64,000 nucleotides of DNA from Acidimicrobiia bacterium (GTDB lineage Bacteria > Actinomycetota > Acidimicrobiia > IMCC26256 > PALSA-610), in assembly GCA_036271555.1 (NCBI GenBank), contig DATBAK010000019.1, forward strand, positions 1 to 64,000, in the 5' to 3' direction. Positions 41,834-51,111 of the stretch are shown here, in pieces (position 1 is the stretch's first letter; each line of letters starts with the position of its first letter). Below the pieces are notes generated by a model. That model was not told where the DNA came from. It searched no databases and worked only from the letters and a program-made list of their open reading frames with translations. A program made the position numbers and the translations under genes.

Positions 41834-42124
41834 TCAGCGCTTCTTCGTCGACTTCTTCGCGGCGCGCTTCTTGGCCGTGCTCTTCTTCACGGTCTTCTTG
41901 GTCGCCTTCTTCGCGGCGGCGCGTCCGCCCTTGCGGCCCGCGGCCTTGTGCTGCGCCGTCGTGCCGCCCTGGCGGGCGTCGCCGCCCGAGCCCGACTTCT
42001 TGCCACCGCGCTTCGAAGCGCCGGGTGAGTTGGCGATCTTCGCGGCGCGCGACTTCGACATGCCCTTGTCCTTCAGGGCTTCGTACTGCTTCTCGTTCTT
42101 GACGTTCGCCCTCTTCGTCGGCAT
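41834..42124 (-). CDS. Lys/Ala-rich basic protein with histone-H1-like tail
   Basis: A 96-residue protein. The N-terminal domain (KRANVKNEKQYEALKDKGMS, with KSRAAKIANSPGASKRGGKK) resembles a small conserved actinobacterial domain of unknown function. The C-terminal ~35 residues are Lys/Ala/Thr repeats (KKATKKTVKKSTAKK), like histone H1 or HupB tails, so nucleic-acid binding is plausible. AGGAGAG lies 5 nt before ATG 42124. Confidence 0.8.
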   Translation of the reverse strand: MPTKRANVKNEKQYEALKDKGMSKSRAAKIANSPGASKRGGKKSGSGGDARQGGTTAQHKAAGRKGGRAAAKKATKKTVKKSTAKKRAAKKSTKKR

Positions 42125-42180
42125 CTCATCTCTCCTCGTCACGGACACGTGGCGCGCGCTCTACCCCTTGGCCCGTCGTG

Positions 42181-43152
42181 TCAACACCGGCGCCCCGGGG
42201 CGAACCGGGCGCGCAGTGCGGTCGGTCGCGACGCGGCGCGCCGGATGCGGGAACCGCGGTAGGCGGTGCCGCCGCGACACACACGCTGCAGCACGGCGAG
42301 CCACACGGTGATCGCGCGTTCGCCGACCCACAGGGGCGCGGCGAGCACCGCGACGGCCGGGTAGTCGCGCTTCCCACCCGCGCGGCGGCGCCCGATCTCC
42401 GCGGCCACGACGCTCGCGAGCAGCACGCGCATCGCGATCCGCCGGCCGCCCACGAGCAGGAGCGGCAGGAGACACAGCTGCACCGCCAGGCGCGCGGGGC
42501 GCGCGAGCTCGTCGTAGGCCTGTCGCACGCGCTGGCCGCGGAACTGCCCGGCCGGCGGCGGCAGCCGCCCGACCACGACGTCGAGCGCGACGTGCTCGCG
42601 GCCCCCGCCCGCGACGACCGTCCGAACGAGCTCGAGATTCTCGAACATCACGTCGCCGTCGTAGCCGCCGAGGGCGAGGAGGAAGTCGCGTCGCACGCCG
42701 AGGGTTCCGGGCCAGTCACCGCCGGTCAGGCGGGCCAGCAGCGTCCGCCCCGTGTCCCACCATGCGTGCCACGGCCATTGCGTGAACACGTTCTGCGGAC
42801 GCACGACGTCGGCACCGTCGAGGAGCCGTGCGACCCGTTCGAGCGCGGGCCGGTCGTAGCGCACGTCGTCGTCGGCGATGACGACGCGATCGTGCGCGCA
42901 CTCGGTCAGGCCGGTGAGTACGCCGCCGACCTTGCCGTTGGGTGTCGCGCGCGCAGGATCAACGGGGATGTGGCGTGCGCAACCGCTCCACCACTCGTGA
43001 TGCGTCGCGAAGGTCTGCGACTCGGATCCGTCGACGATGACGACGTCGACGTGCGCGCCGAGCCATTCGAGATACGGCGTGAGCTCGCGCGCCGGCGCGT
43101 CGGCGCGGACGGGCAACACGTACGAAAGCGCGAGCGGCTCGGGCGCGGCCAC
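42181..43152 (-). CDS. Glycosyltransferase (GT2-type) with C-terminal membrane segments
   Basis: A 323-residue protein. Its N-terminal region (LSYVLPVRADAPARELTPY, VDVVIVDGSES, VVIADDDVRYD) is a GT-A domain with a DDD metal motif; GGYDGDVMFENLEL lies in the acceptor region. Hydrophobic segments near residues 235-300 suggest membrane association. The GTG at 43152 lies 7 nt after TAGATC, a candidate -10 box, giving a leaderless start. It is divergent from the iron-enzyme gene with 84 bp between them. Confidence 0.8.
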   Translation of the reverse strand: MAAPEPLALSYVLPVRADAPARELTPYLEWLGAHVDVVIVDGSESQTFATHHEWWSGCARHIPVDPARATPNGKVGGVLTGLTECAHDRVVIADDDVRYDRPALERVARLLDGADVVRPQNVFTQWPWHAWWDTGRTLLARLTGGDWPGTLGVRRDFLLALGGYDGDVMFENLELVRTVVAGGGREHVALDVVVGRLPPPAGQFRGQRVRQAYDELARPARLAVQLCLLPLLLVGGRRIAMRVLLASVVAAEIGRRRAGGKRDYPAVAVLAAPLWVGERAITVWLAVLQRVCRGGTAYRGSRIRRAASRPTALRARFAPGRRC

Positions 43153-43236
43153 GCGGCGCGATCTACCCGCGCGGGGGACCCTGAAACGGCCGTTGCCTCG
43201 GTTGCGGCGGAGCCGCACTGGGTACCGCCGTCGACC

Positions 43237-44280
43237 ATGCAGGTGACTCGCGGTGCGGGACCGCCCCTTCCGGAGCCCCGGGGGCCGGTGAGCGTGTCGC
43301 TGCTGCGCGCGTTGCGCGATCCTTGCGAGGAGCACCTCGCTGCGCTCGATCGCGTGGCGTTCGCCGACGACGCGCTCGACGGCGAGGACCAGCCGCTCGC
43401 GCTCTACTGCGCGTACGAGCTTCGGTACCGAGGCTTTGCGGGGGTCTCGGATGAGCTCGAGTGGCATCCCGCGCTGCTCGCGCTGACGGCCCGACTCGAA
43501 GGCGCGTTTCTCTCGCGGTTGCGGGCAGGGGTCGACGAGCGTTTCGGACGCGCCCCGACCGAGCCACGCGCGGTCTTCGACGCGCTGCGGCGGTTGGCGA
43601 GCTCCGACGGTCCGTCGGTCTCGGCGTTCATGGCCGAGCGCGGCACGCTCGACCAGATGCGCGAGTTCGCCGTGCATCGCGCGCCGTATCAGCTCAAGGA
43701 AGCGGACCCACACACGTGGGTGATCCCGCGCCTCTCCGGCACCGCCAAGGCGGCCGTGATCGAGATCCAGGCCGACGAGTACGGCAACGGACGACGGACG
43801 TCGATGCACGCGGAGCTCTTCGCGGACACGATGCGTGCGCTCGGACTCGACGCGCGCTACGGCGCGCTGCTCGACCTCGTGCCCGGCGCGACGCTCTCGA
43901 CCGTCAACCTCGTCTCGTACTTCGGTCTGCACCGGCGTTGGCGGGGCGCGCTCGTCGGCCACCTCGCGCTGTTCGAGATGTGCTCGGTCGTCCCGATGGG
44001 CCGGTACGTGGCCGCGTTGGAGCGACTACGCGTGCCCGAAGGCGCGCCCTTCTACACCGCGCACGTCGAGGCCGACGAGTGGCATCAACACGTTGCGCTC
44101 GAACGGATGGCCGGCGGTCTGATCCACGACGAGCCCGAGCTCGCCGCCGACGTCGCCTTCGGTGCGCGCGCCGTCGCGTTGCTCGAAGACGACCTCGCCC
44201 GCCGCCTGTTGGGCGCGTGGGCCGAGGGTCGCACCTCGCTGCGCGCGCCGCTCGCGGCGTCGCTTCGTCTCGCGAGCTGA
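43237..44280 (+). CDS. Iron-containing redox enzyme (haem-oxygenase-like fold)
   Basis: A 347-residue protein of the iron-containing redox enzyme family (PF14518-type, CADD-like). EIQADEYGNGR at about residues 180-190, MHAELFADTMR at about 192-202, and FYTAHVEADEWHQHVAL at about 270-286 supply Glu and His residues in the positions expected for a di-iron site on a haem-oxygenase-like helical fold. Known relatives carry out oxidative reactions on amino- or fatty-acid substrates; the substrate here is unknown. ATG 43237 starts the plausible N-terminus. Confidence 0.8.
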   Translation: MQVTRGAGPPLPEPRGPVSVSLLRALRDPCEEHLAALDRVAFADDALDGEDQPLALYCAYELRYRGFAGVSDELEWHPALLALTARLEGAFLSRLRAGVDERFGRAPTEPRAVFDALRRLASSDGPSVSAFMAERGTLDQMREFAVHRAPYQLKEADPHTWVIPRLSGTAKAAVIEIQADEYGNGRRTSMHAELFADTMRALGLDARYGALLDLVPGATLSTVNLVSYFGLHRRWRGALVGHLALFEMCSVVPMGRYVAALERLRVPEGAPFYTAHVEADEWHQHVALERMAGGLIHDEPELAADVAFGARAVALLEDDLARRLLGAWAEGRTSLRAPLAASLRLAS

Positions 44281-44317
44281 CCCGGCGAGCGATCCCGCAC
44301 GATGAGAGACTCCCGAC

Positions 44318-45532
44318 GTGAGCGTCCTCGACACGCTGCGGTCGGTCATCCGGTTCGAGCCGATCGAGACAGACCCCGTCGCGCGGCGCCTGCGGCGAGC
44401 CGCGTCGGTCGCGGATCTTCGCCGCATCGCGAAGCGTCGACTTCCAGGTGGTGTCTTCGACTACATCGACGGCGCCGCGGAGGACGAGCGCACGCTGCAC
44501 GCGAACGAGCGCGCGTTCGCAGAGACGACGTTCCGTCCGCGGGTGCTGCGCGGGGTCACGAACGTCAAGCTCGAGTCGAAGATCCTCGGCGCGCCGCTCG
44601 CGTACCCACTCGCGCTCGCACCGACGGGCTTCACGCGCATCGCCGATCCGCAGGGTGAGCTCGCGGTCGCGCGCGCGGCCGCGCGCGCGGGACTGCCGTA
44701 CACGCTGTCGACATTGAGCACGCGCTCGATCGAAGAGGTGCGCGCGGTCAGCGACGGCCGGCTCTGGTTCCAGGTCTACGTGTGGCGCGATCGCGGCCTC
44801 GTGAAGGAGATGATCGAACGGGCCGCGGCCGCGCGCTACGAGGCGCTCGTGCTCACTGTCGACAGCGCGGTGCTCGGCCGGCGCGAGCGCGACGTGCGCC
44901 GCGGCTTCTCGCTGCCACCCGCGATCGGACCGCGCACGATCATCGACGGCGCGCTGCACCCGGCCTGGACGTGGGCGTTCGTGCGCAGCGAGCCGATCCG
45001 ATTCGCGAACGTGGTCGGGCGCGACGTCGGCGACGGCGCGTCGCCGGTGACCCTCTCCGACTACATCAACACGCAGTTCGATCCCGAGCTCTCGTGGCGC
45101 GATGTCGAGTGGCTGCGCTCGGTGTGGAGCGGGCCCATCGTGATCAAGGGCATCCAGACCGTCGACGACGCGCGCCTCGCAGCCGACGCGGGTGTGCAGG
45201 CGATCGCGCTCTCGAACCACGGCGGTCGTCAGCTCGACGGTGCACCGGCCGCGCTGTCGCTCGTCGCGCCGGTCGCGGACGCGGTCGGTGGGCGGATCGA
45301 GATCATCTGCGACGGCGGCGTCCGGCGCGGCAGCGACATCGTGAAGGCGCTGGCCGCGGGGGCCGACGCGTGCATGGCCGGCCGCGCGTACCTCTACGCG
45401 CTGGGCGCGGCCGGCGAGCGCGGCGTCGAGCGGATGCTCGAGTGGTTCCGGGCCGACCTCGTCCGCACGATGATGCTCGTCGGCGCCGACGACGTCGCCG
45501 GGCTCGACCGATCGGTGCTCGACCTGCGCTGA
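44318..45532 (+). CDS. FMN-dependent alpha-hydroxy-acid dehydrogenase/oxidase
   Basis: A 404-residue TIM-barrel flavoenzyme (lactate dehydrogenase LldD/MftD/glycolate oxidase family). FDYIDGAAEDERTL, APTGFTRIADPQGE, the FMN and substrate motif SNHGGRQLDG with catalytic His, and CDGGVRRGSDIVKALAAGAD are all in order. It would oxidise an L-2-hydroxy acid such as lactate, passing electrons to quinone or oxygen. A mycofactocin-type MftD role is possible but no other mft gene is visible. The GTG start is 6 nt after GAGACT, a weak -10 box. Confidence 0.93.
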   Translation: MSVLDTLRSVIRFEPIETDPVARRLRRAASVADLRRIAKRRLPGGVFDYIDGAAEDERTLHANERAFAETTFRPRVLRGVTNVKLESKILGAPLAYPLALAPTGFTRIADPQGELAVARAAARAGLPYTLSTLSTRSIEEVRAVSDGRLWFQVYVWRDRGLVKEMIERAAAARYEALVLTVDSAVLGRRERDVRRGFSLPPAIGPRTIIDGALHPAWTWAFVRSEPIRFANVVGRDVGDGASPVTLSDYINTQFDPELSWRDVEWLRSVWSGPIVIKGIQTVDDARLAADAGVQAIALSNHGGRQLDGAPAALSLVAPVADAVGGRIEIICDGGVRRGSDIVKALAAGADACMAGRAYLYALGAAGERGVERMLEWFRADLVRTMMLVGADDVAGLDRSVLDLR

Positions 45533-45590
45533 GTCGAGGCGCGACCGCGCTCCTCCGGCCGCGCCGTTGCGTCGGTCCCGGCCGCGGTCG

Positions 45591-45606
45591 TACGGTGCGC
45601 CGCGTG
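45591..45606 (+). promoter_or_regulatory. -10 box and leaderless start of the large secreted protein gene
   Basis: TACGGT (45591-45596), 7 nt, then GTG 45604; no ribosome site. The start of the signal-peptide-like segment fits this codon. Confidence 0.5.
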
Positions 45607-48063
45607 GGCCGGGGCGGGTCAGGGGTGGCAAGAGGAGCGCGCGCGGCGTTCGTCGCCGTGGTCGTCTGCGGTTCGACGCTGCCGGGTGGCTCGGCGACGG
45701 CGCGCACGCGCGTCGGCGCGCCGCAACGGCCGGCGCACCGGGCTGGCATCCTCCGTCCGGCGGTCGCGAACCCGGGCCGCGTGCAGCAGATCGCGGGGCA
45801 GGCGGGGTACGCGTTCGACACCGGCACGACGGTGACGGTGAGTACGACGGTCACGGTCCCGACACTGCAGTGCGGCCTCGTGCCGGTGGCCGAGCGATCG
45901 TCGCAACCGGGCCTGCAGCAGACGCTCGAGGTCGGCGGCCAGTACGTGATGGTCGAGTCGTTCTGCGCGCCGAGCAGCGGCGGCGGCTACTCGCAGTTCA
46001 ACCTCATGAACGCGCTGCTGAACGGCCAGCCGTACGACCCGCACGGATTCCTCGGCACGCTTCCCGGTACGCAGATCCAGCTCTCGGAGTCCGTGGACCC
46101 GAGCGCGTTGACCGCGACGATCAGCTCGCCCAGCCAGGGCTTCACGAAGACGATCGTCGTGAACGGTTCCTGGGGTGGCAGCGCGTTCGTCGGCGCGATC
46201 GACTACTCCGAGAGCGCGAACGGCGGCGTGCCTCCGTACAACCCGGTTCCTTTCGCGTCGACGGACGTGAACGGCGGTCCGCTCGGTGCGTACGTCGCGA
46301 CGCATCCGAGGTCGGTGCGGCAGAGCTCGGTGTGGGGCCTGGTCATGCAGGACGAGACGTCGGATGTCGGCTCCGGCGACGCGTTCACGATCACGAACTC
46401 GAACCTCACGTTGCCGACCGTGTCGGTGTCGACGAAGGGCCCGGTCGCGCGTCCGACGAGCGGCACCGCGACGATCGTGTTCACGGTCGCGTTGTCGTCC
46501 GCGCAATCGGATCCCGCGTACCTCGACGACGTCACGCAGGACGGCACCGCGATCGCGGGCACCGACTACGACGCGACGAGCGGCACGCTCGCCTTCCCCG
46601 CGGGGACGACGAGTCGGAAGGTTGTTGTCACCGTGCTCCCGGGCGAGCCGACGACGGATGCGGAGCTCGACTTCCTGCTCGAGCTCTCGAACCCGAGCTA
46701 CGCGTACGTTCCGCAGGGCACCGCGGGCGGCGGCCGCATCCTGACCGGTCCCGCCGTGAGCGCGGTGACCCCGTCGCAGTCGGATGTCGGCCGATTCGCT
46801 CCGACGTGGACGATCACCGGATCCGGGTTCACCGGTGCGACCGCGGTCGGCTTCTACTCGGGCAGCGATCGTCTGTTCCACGAGAACCCGAGCAACTTCT
46901 CGGTCAACGCGGACGGTACGCAGATCGCGACGCACGCAACGCAGGAAGCAGGGCTCGAGAACCTCCTCCACGAGGAGTTCGGCGATCAGAGCAGTTACGC
47001 ACTCGACGTGCGCGTCAGCGTCGGCGACGCGACCTCGGTCGCGACGCCCGCGGACGTGATCACGCTGAACGGTCCGATGATCACGGGCGCGCGACCGGGA
47101 AGCGTCGACCTCAGCGTGCACCCCGGCCCGGCCTTCACACTGAACGGGAGCGGCTTCACCGGCGCGACGTCGGTCGGCTTCTACACGGGTACGACGCGTC
47201 ACTTCCATATCGTCGCGAGTCATCTCACCGTCAACGCCGACGGCACGAAGATCACCACCGCCAACATCGACCCGACCGCCATCGCGCAGATCCTTCAGGA
47301 AGATCTCGGTGATCCGCCGTGGGTGCTCGACGTGCGCGCCTCGACCGGCGCGATCACGAGCAACGCACAGACCATCACGGTCGGAACCGGACCGGTCGTG
47401 AGCAGCGTGACGCCGGCCGAGTCGGATGTCGGCCGGCTCGCGCCGACGTGGACGATCACCGGTTCGCGGTTCACGGGTGCGTCCGCGGTCGGGTTCTATT
47501 CGGGCTCACAGCGGCTGTTCCATCTGGACCCGAGCAAGTTCGCGGTCAGCGCCGACGGCACGCAGATCACGACGCACGCGACCGAGGAAGCGGGCATCGA
47601 GAACATCCTGCACGAGGAGTTCGGCGATCAGAGCCGCTACACACTCGACGTGCGCGTCACCGTCGACGGATTCGTGTCCGCGGCGGGTCCGACCGACGTG
47701 ATCACGCTCGACGGTCCGCAGCTCGTGCGGGCGCGCCCGGCCTCGGTGAACCTCGCGCATCACCCGGGGCCGATCTTCACGCTGACGGGAAGCGGCTTGA
47801 CCGGTGCGACGTCGATCGGGTTCTTCACCGGGTCGATGCGTCACTTCCGCTTCACCGGCACGGTCCTCGAGGTGAGCCCGGACGGCACGCGGCTCACCAC
47901 GAGCAACACGAACGCGAGCCGGATGGCGCAGATCCTGCAGGAGGACCTCGGTGACGCGCCGTGGGTGCTCGACGTGCGCGTCTCCACCGGCGCGATCACG
48001 AGCAATGCCGAGACGATCACCTTCACGAACGGCTCCGCCGCCGGGCCGCAGCAGCGCTTCTAG
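45604..48063 (+). CDS. Large secreted protein with Calx-beta-like domain and ABAB tandem domains
   Basis: An 819-residue exported protein. A basic N-terminus and hydrophobic segment (AAFVAVVVCGSTLPG) form a signal peptide. An N-terminal domain of about 220 residues with no known family follows. A Calx-beta-like segment (VSVSTKGPVARPTSGTATIV, DYDATSGTLAFPAGTTSRKV) comes next. From about residue 385 there are four ~106-residue domains in the order A-B-A-B. A units have SDVGR-APTWTITGS-FTGA and LHEEFGDQS; B units have ARP-SV and QILQEDLGD-PWVLDVR. The IPT/TIG-like sandwich pattern (GSGFTGATSVGFYTG) suggests surface adhesion or glycan binding. There is no sorting signal at the C-terminus. Confidence 0.8.
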   Translation: MGRGGSGVARGARAAFVAVVVCGSTLPGGSATARTRVGAPQRPAHRAGILRPAVANPGRVQQIAGQAGYAFDTGTTVTVSTTVTVPTLQCGLVPVAERSSQPGLQQTLEVGGQYVMVESFCAPSSGGGYSQFNLMNALLNGQPYDPHGFLGTLPGTQIQLSESVDPSALTATISSPSQGFTKTIVVNGSWGGSAFVGAIDYSESANGGVPPYNPVPFASTDVNGGPLGAYVATHPRSVRQSSVWGLVMQDETSDVGSGDAFTITNSNLTLPTVSVSTKGPVARPTSGTATIVFTVALSSAQSDPAYLDDVTQDGTAIAGTDYDATSGTLAFPAGTTSRKVVVTVLPGEPTTDAELDFLLELSNPSYAYVPQGTAGGGRILTGPAVSAVTPSQSDVGRFAPTWTITGSGFTGATAVGFYSGSDRLFHENPSNFSVNADGTQIATHATQEAGLENLLHEEFGDQSSYALDVRVSVGDATSVATPADVITLNGPMITGARPGSVDLSVHPGPAFTLNGSGFTGATSVGFYTGTTRHFHIVASHLTVNADGTKITTANIDPTAIAQILQEDLGDPPWVLDVRASTGAITSNAQTITVGTGPVVSSVTPAESDVGRLAPTWTITGSRFTGASAVGFYSGSQRLFHLDPSKFAVSADGTQITTHATEEAGIENILHEEFGDQSRYTLDVRVTVDGFVSAAGPTDVITLDGPQLVRARPASVNLAHHPGPIFTLTGSGLTGATSIGFFTGSMRHFRFTGTVLEVSPDGTRLTTSNTNASRMAQILQEDLGDAPWVLDVRVSTGAITSNAETITFTNGSAAGPQQRF
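46757..48030 (+). repeat. Tandem duplication of a ~636-bp two-domain unit
   Basis: Unit 1 (about 46757-47392) and unit 2 (about 47393-48030) encode the A-B domain pairs of the secreted protein. Nucleotide identity is high over long blocks, such as CACGAGGAGTTCGGCGATCA in both A parts. The two domains inside a unit are more diverged than the same domain between units, so the pair was duplicated as a whole. Confidence 0.85.
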
Positions 48064-48179
48064 GTAGACCGCCCCGAGTCGCGCCCGCGAGTCGTCGGCT
48101 CGCGTAGCCTGGAGCCGGTTCCGTCACATTCAGGGTGCGCCGGGAAGTCTGGTCGGCACGAGCCGGTGGAGGCGTCCCG

Positions 48180-48845
48180 ATGAGCCGCGACGGATTGCAC
48201 GACGACGGAATGCATCACGACGGAATGCACCGTCCCCACGTGAATGCCGCGCTGCGAGTCTCGCTCGTGAGCGTGGCGTGGACCGTGTGCGCGAGCGCGG
48301 CGTCGATCGTCGTCGGCATCCGCAGCAGTACCGCGGTGCTCGTCGCGTTCGGTGCGATCGGCATCGTCGACGCGATCGGGTCGATCGCGCTGTGCCTCCA
48401 TTTCCGGCGCGGCCTGCGTGACGACGCACTGTCGAGCACATCGGAGCGCGCGGCGCACCTCGTCGTGCTCGTCGGTCTGTTCTCGGTGGGTCTCGGCGCG
48501 ATCGCGGTCGGCGCGGTGCGGCTCGCAATGGGCCGCGCCGGTGAAGCGTCCAACGTCGGTGTCGTGCTCGCGGCGGTCTCGTTGGTCGCGCTGAGCGTGT
48601 TGTCCGCCCGCAAGGTTCAGGTCGCGCGCCGCGTCGGCAGCGCCGCGTTGCGCTCGGACGGCCATCTCTCTGGAATCGGTGCGATGCAAGCCGCCGTCAC
48701 GCTGGCGGGCACCGTCGCCACGCGCGCGTTGGGTTGGACATGGGCCGACTCGGTCGCGACGACCGTGATCGGCTGCGTCGCCGTCGCGCTCGCGATCGCG
48801 ACCTGGCGCGTCGAACGCCGGGCGACGCTCACCGGCCACCCGTAG
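48180..48845 (+). CDS. Cation-diffusion-facilitator-like membrane protein
   Basis: A 221-residue protein with a short His-rich N-terminus (DGLHDDGMHHDGMHRPH) and about six membrane helices. SDGHLSGIGAMQAAVTLAG and ADSVATTVIGCVAVALAI correspond to the CDF core, with Asp residues in the metal position, but the C-terminal cytoplasmic domain is missing. It resembles TMEM163-type cation efflux proteins. The His-rich start may bind zinc. ATG 48180 has GGAGG 8 nt upstream; GTG 48135 would add 15 residues. Confidence 0.72.
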   Translation: MSRDGLHDDGMHHDGMHRPHVNAALRVSLVSVAWTVCASAASIVVGIRSSTAVLVAFGAIGIVDAIGSIALCLHFRRGLRDDALSSTSERAAHLVVLVGLFSVGLGAIAVGAVRLAMGRAGEASNVGVVLAAVSLVALSVLSARKVQVARRVGSAALRSDGHLSGIGAMQAAVTLAGTVATRALGWTWADSVATTVIGCVAVALAIATWRVERRATLTGHP

Positions 48846-48990
48846 GGCGCGCCGACGCCCACGGCACCGCCCGCGTAGCGCGCGACGATTGCGGCCGGGA
48901 CTCGTCGGGTTCTGATCACGACGCGCACCTCCGCGCCGCGACCGTGGGTGGCTGACGCCACCGGTGGAAGGGCCCGAAGGCCTGGCGCGC

Positions 48991-50178
48991 TTACGAAGCC
49001 GAACGGGTGCGGCGCGGATTGCGGGAGCGGCGACGACCGGATCGCGGGTTCGCCGGACGCGCGGCCCGCTCGTTGTGTGCTCGCGACTTGTCCGCTTCTG
49101 ACGGCGCGAACTGCGCCCGGAGCGCTCGGCCCTCCGCGCGCTGCTCGCGAGTGACGAGGCTCACGACGGTGCCCGTGGCGCCGGCGCGGCCGGTGCGTCC
49201 CGAACGGTGCACGTACGTCTTCGCGTCGGCGGGCAGATCGAAGTGGACGACGCAGGCCACGTCGTCGACGTGGACGCCGCGCGCGGCGACATCGGTCGCG
49301 ACGATCGCGCTGAGACGCGCGGCCTTGAATCGCGCGAGCGTCTGATCACGCTTGTTCTGCGACAGACCGCCGTGGATGGCCGCGGCCTCGATGCCGGCGG
49401 CGCGCAGCTGCTTCGAGATGCGGTCGGCACGGTGACGGGTGCGGCAGAAGACGATCGTGGGGCCTTCGGCGCGGATCAGCTCTGCGGTGTGATCGACGAG
49501 CGCGCCCGGCTCCAGGTCGACGAAGCGGTGCTCGAGCTTCTGCTCCTGGCCCGCCGCCGCCGCGACGGTGTGCCGGCGCGGGTCGCGCTGGTAACCCGTG
49601 GTCAACGCCGAGATGTCGCCGTCGAGGGTCGCCGAGAACAGCAGGGTCTGGCGCGTCGAGGGCGTGCGGTCGATCAGCTTCCGCACGACGGGAAGGAACC
49701 CCATGTCGGCCATGCGGTCGGCCTCGTCGATGACGACGATCTCGATCTGGTCGAGCACGACGGCCGCGCGGTCGACGAGGTCCTGCAGCCGGCCGGGGCA
49801 CGCGACGAGGATCTCGACGCCGCGGCGCAGCGCGCGCAGCTGCTGCTCGTAGCCCACGCCGCCGTACACGGCGAGCACGCGCTTGCGACGCGTGGTGGCG
49901 AGCGGGGCCAACTCCGCGCTGATCTGCGCGGCGAGCTCACGCGTCGGCGCGAGCACGAGTGCGCGCGGCCGCTTGGGCGCGGCGCGACCGACGCGCGCGA
50001 CGAGCGGGATACCGAACGCCAGGGTCTTGCCCGATCCGGTCGGAGCCTCGACGCAGAGGTCGTGGCCGGCGAGGCCGTCGGCGATCGTGGCGGTCTGGAC
50101 GGGGAACGGGGCGGTGATGCCGCGCGCTTCGAGCGCGACGACGAGTTCGGCGGAGACGCCGAGTTCTGAGAACGACAA
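48991..50178 (-). CDS. DEAD-box RNA helicase
   Basis: A 395-residue ATP-dependent RNA helicase (RhlE/CshA-like). All core motifs are present: the Q motif [12 protein letters not shown], Walker A APTGSGKT, motif Ia PTRELA, motif II DEAD, motif III SAT, and motifs V and [14 protein letters not shown] and [10 protein letters not shown]. The C-terminal tail is Arg-rich ([12 protein letters not shown]), probably for RNA binding. TTG 50178 is the likely start, since AGAGGA is 8 nt upstream and no ATG or GTG is available before the Q motif. It would act in RNA remodelling or cold adaptation. Confidence 0.93.
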   Translation of the reverse strand: MSFSELGVSAELVVALEARGITAPFPVQTATIADGLAGHDLCVEAPTGSGKTLAFGIPLVARVGRAAPKRPRALVLAPTRELAAQISAELAPLATTRRKRVLAVYGGVGYEQQLRALRRGVEILVACPGRLQDLVDRAAVVLDQIEIVVIDEADRMADMGFLPVVRKLIDRTPSTRQTLLFSATLDGDISALTTGYQRDPRRHTVAAAAGQEQKLEHRFVDLEPGALVDHTAELIRAEGPTIVFCRTRHRADRISKQLRAAGIEAAAIHGGLSQNKRDQTLARFKAARLSAIVATDVAARGVHVDDVACVVHFDLPADAKTYVHRSGRTGRAGATGTVVSLVTREQRAEGRALRAQFAPSEADKSRAHNERAARPANPRSGRRRSRNPRRTRSAS

Positions 50179-50508
50179 GAGAGAATCCTCTGATAGTTGC
50201 GAACGCTGGTGACGATCGACGCAGCGTTTCGAGCAACGAGGACCGAGTGTGGGAAGACTCCCACGAAGCGTGTCGCTCAGGAGCGACCCGCCATGGTAAC
50301 CGCTCCGCGTGGCGAAGCCGGGCCTCGGCGGCCCCGAGGCGGCAGATCCGGAGAAACGGGGTTGGTCGTTCAGTCCGCGCGAGCGGCCCACGAAGGCCTG
50401 CCGGTCACGTCCGCTCGATGCGCGCCGTGCCCTCTCGACTTCGTCGTCGCTGCGACTGATGACCGCCAGCTTCCATGAGGAGCGCAGAGCGAGCAATCTG
50501 GGCGGCGT
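50179..50508. other. 330-bp region between the helicase and the YdeI-like gene
   Basis: No gene is supported. The open frames lack motifs and ribosome sites. The length upstream of a helicase start would allow a long structured 5' leader, as is known for other DEAD-box helicase genes, but I identify no riboswitch or thermosensor element. Confidence 0.4.
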
Positions 50509-51111
50509 ATGGCAGGACTTGATGTTCCGACCTTGATCGTTTCGGACGCGGCCGCGTTTCGCGCCTGGCTTGACGCGCATTGCGACCGTTCCGACGGTGT
50601 TTGGTTGGTCCTCGCCAAGAAAGGCATGACTGACCCGACCAGCCTGACCTATGCCGCGGCTCTGGAAGAAGCGCTATGCCAGGGATGGATCGACGGCCAG
50701 AAGCGAAGCCGCGACGCCGCGACGTTCGCGCAGCGGTTCACTCCCAGGCGCCGCACGAGTCAGTGGTCGAAGCGCAATCTCCGCATATCCGAGGAACTGA
50801 TCGCGGCGGGCCGGATGCGGCCGTCCGGGCTCGCTGAGATCGACCAAGCCAAGGCCGATGGCCGCTGGGCCGCCGCGTATTCGGGACAGGCAGAGGCATC
50901 GGTTCCGGCCGATCTCGCGGCCGCATTGGCGGCCAACTCTGCTGCGCAGAAGATGTTCGCCGACCTGAGCGGGGCCAACCGATACGCGGTGTTGTACCGC
51001 ATCGAAACCGCGAAGCGTGCCGAGACTCGCTCTCGTCGGGTCGATCAATTCGTAGAGATGCTGGCTCGTGGCGAAACGATCCATCCCCAGCAACGCGCCC
51101 GACCGGTATAG
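50509..51111 (+). CDS. YdeI/OmpD-associated family protein
   Basis: A 200-residue protein. The N-terminal domain (AAFRAWLDAHCDRSDGVWLVLAKK, broken as WLDAHCDRSDGVW and LVLAKKG) and SLTYAAALEEALCQGWIDGQ with SQWSKRN are the family signature, and the C-terminal helical part ends with QFVEMLARGE. The function of the family is unclear, with stress or metal tolerance proposed. Codon choice is less GC-biased than its neighbours (many GCT, CTA, GAA and AAG forms), which suggests recent transfer. Confidence 0.85.
   Translation: MAGLDVPTLIVSDAAAFRAWLDAHCDRSDGVWLVLAKKGMTDPTSLTYAAALEEALCQGWIDGQKRSRDAATFAQRFTPRRRTSQWSKRNLRISEELIAAGRMRPSGLAEIDQAKADGRWAAAYSGQAEASVPADLAAALAANSAAQKMFADLSGANRYAVLYRIETAKRAETRSRRVDQFVEMLARGETIHPQQRARPV

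Noticed and set aside
44318-45532. Mycofactocin biosynthesis locus
   Set aside because: The flavoenzyme resembles MftD, but no mftA, mftB, mftC, mftE or mftF gene is nearby.
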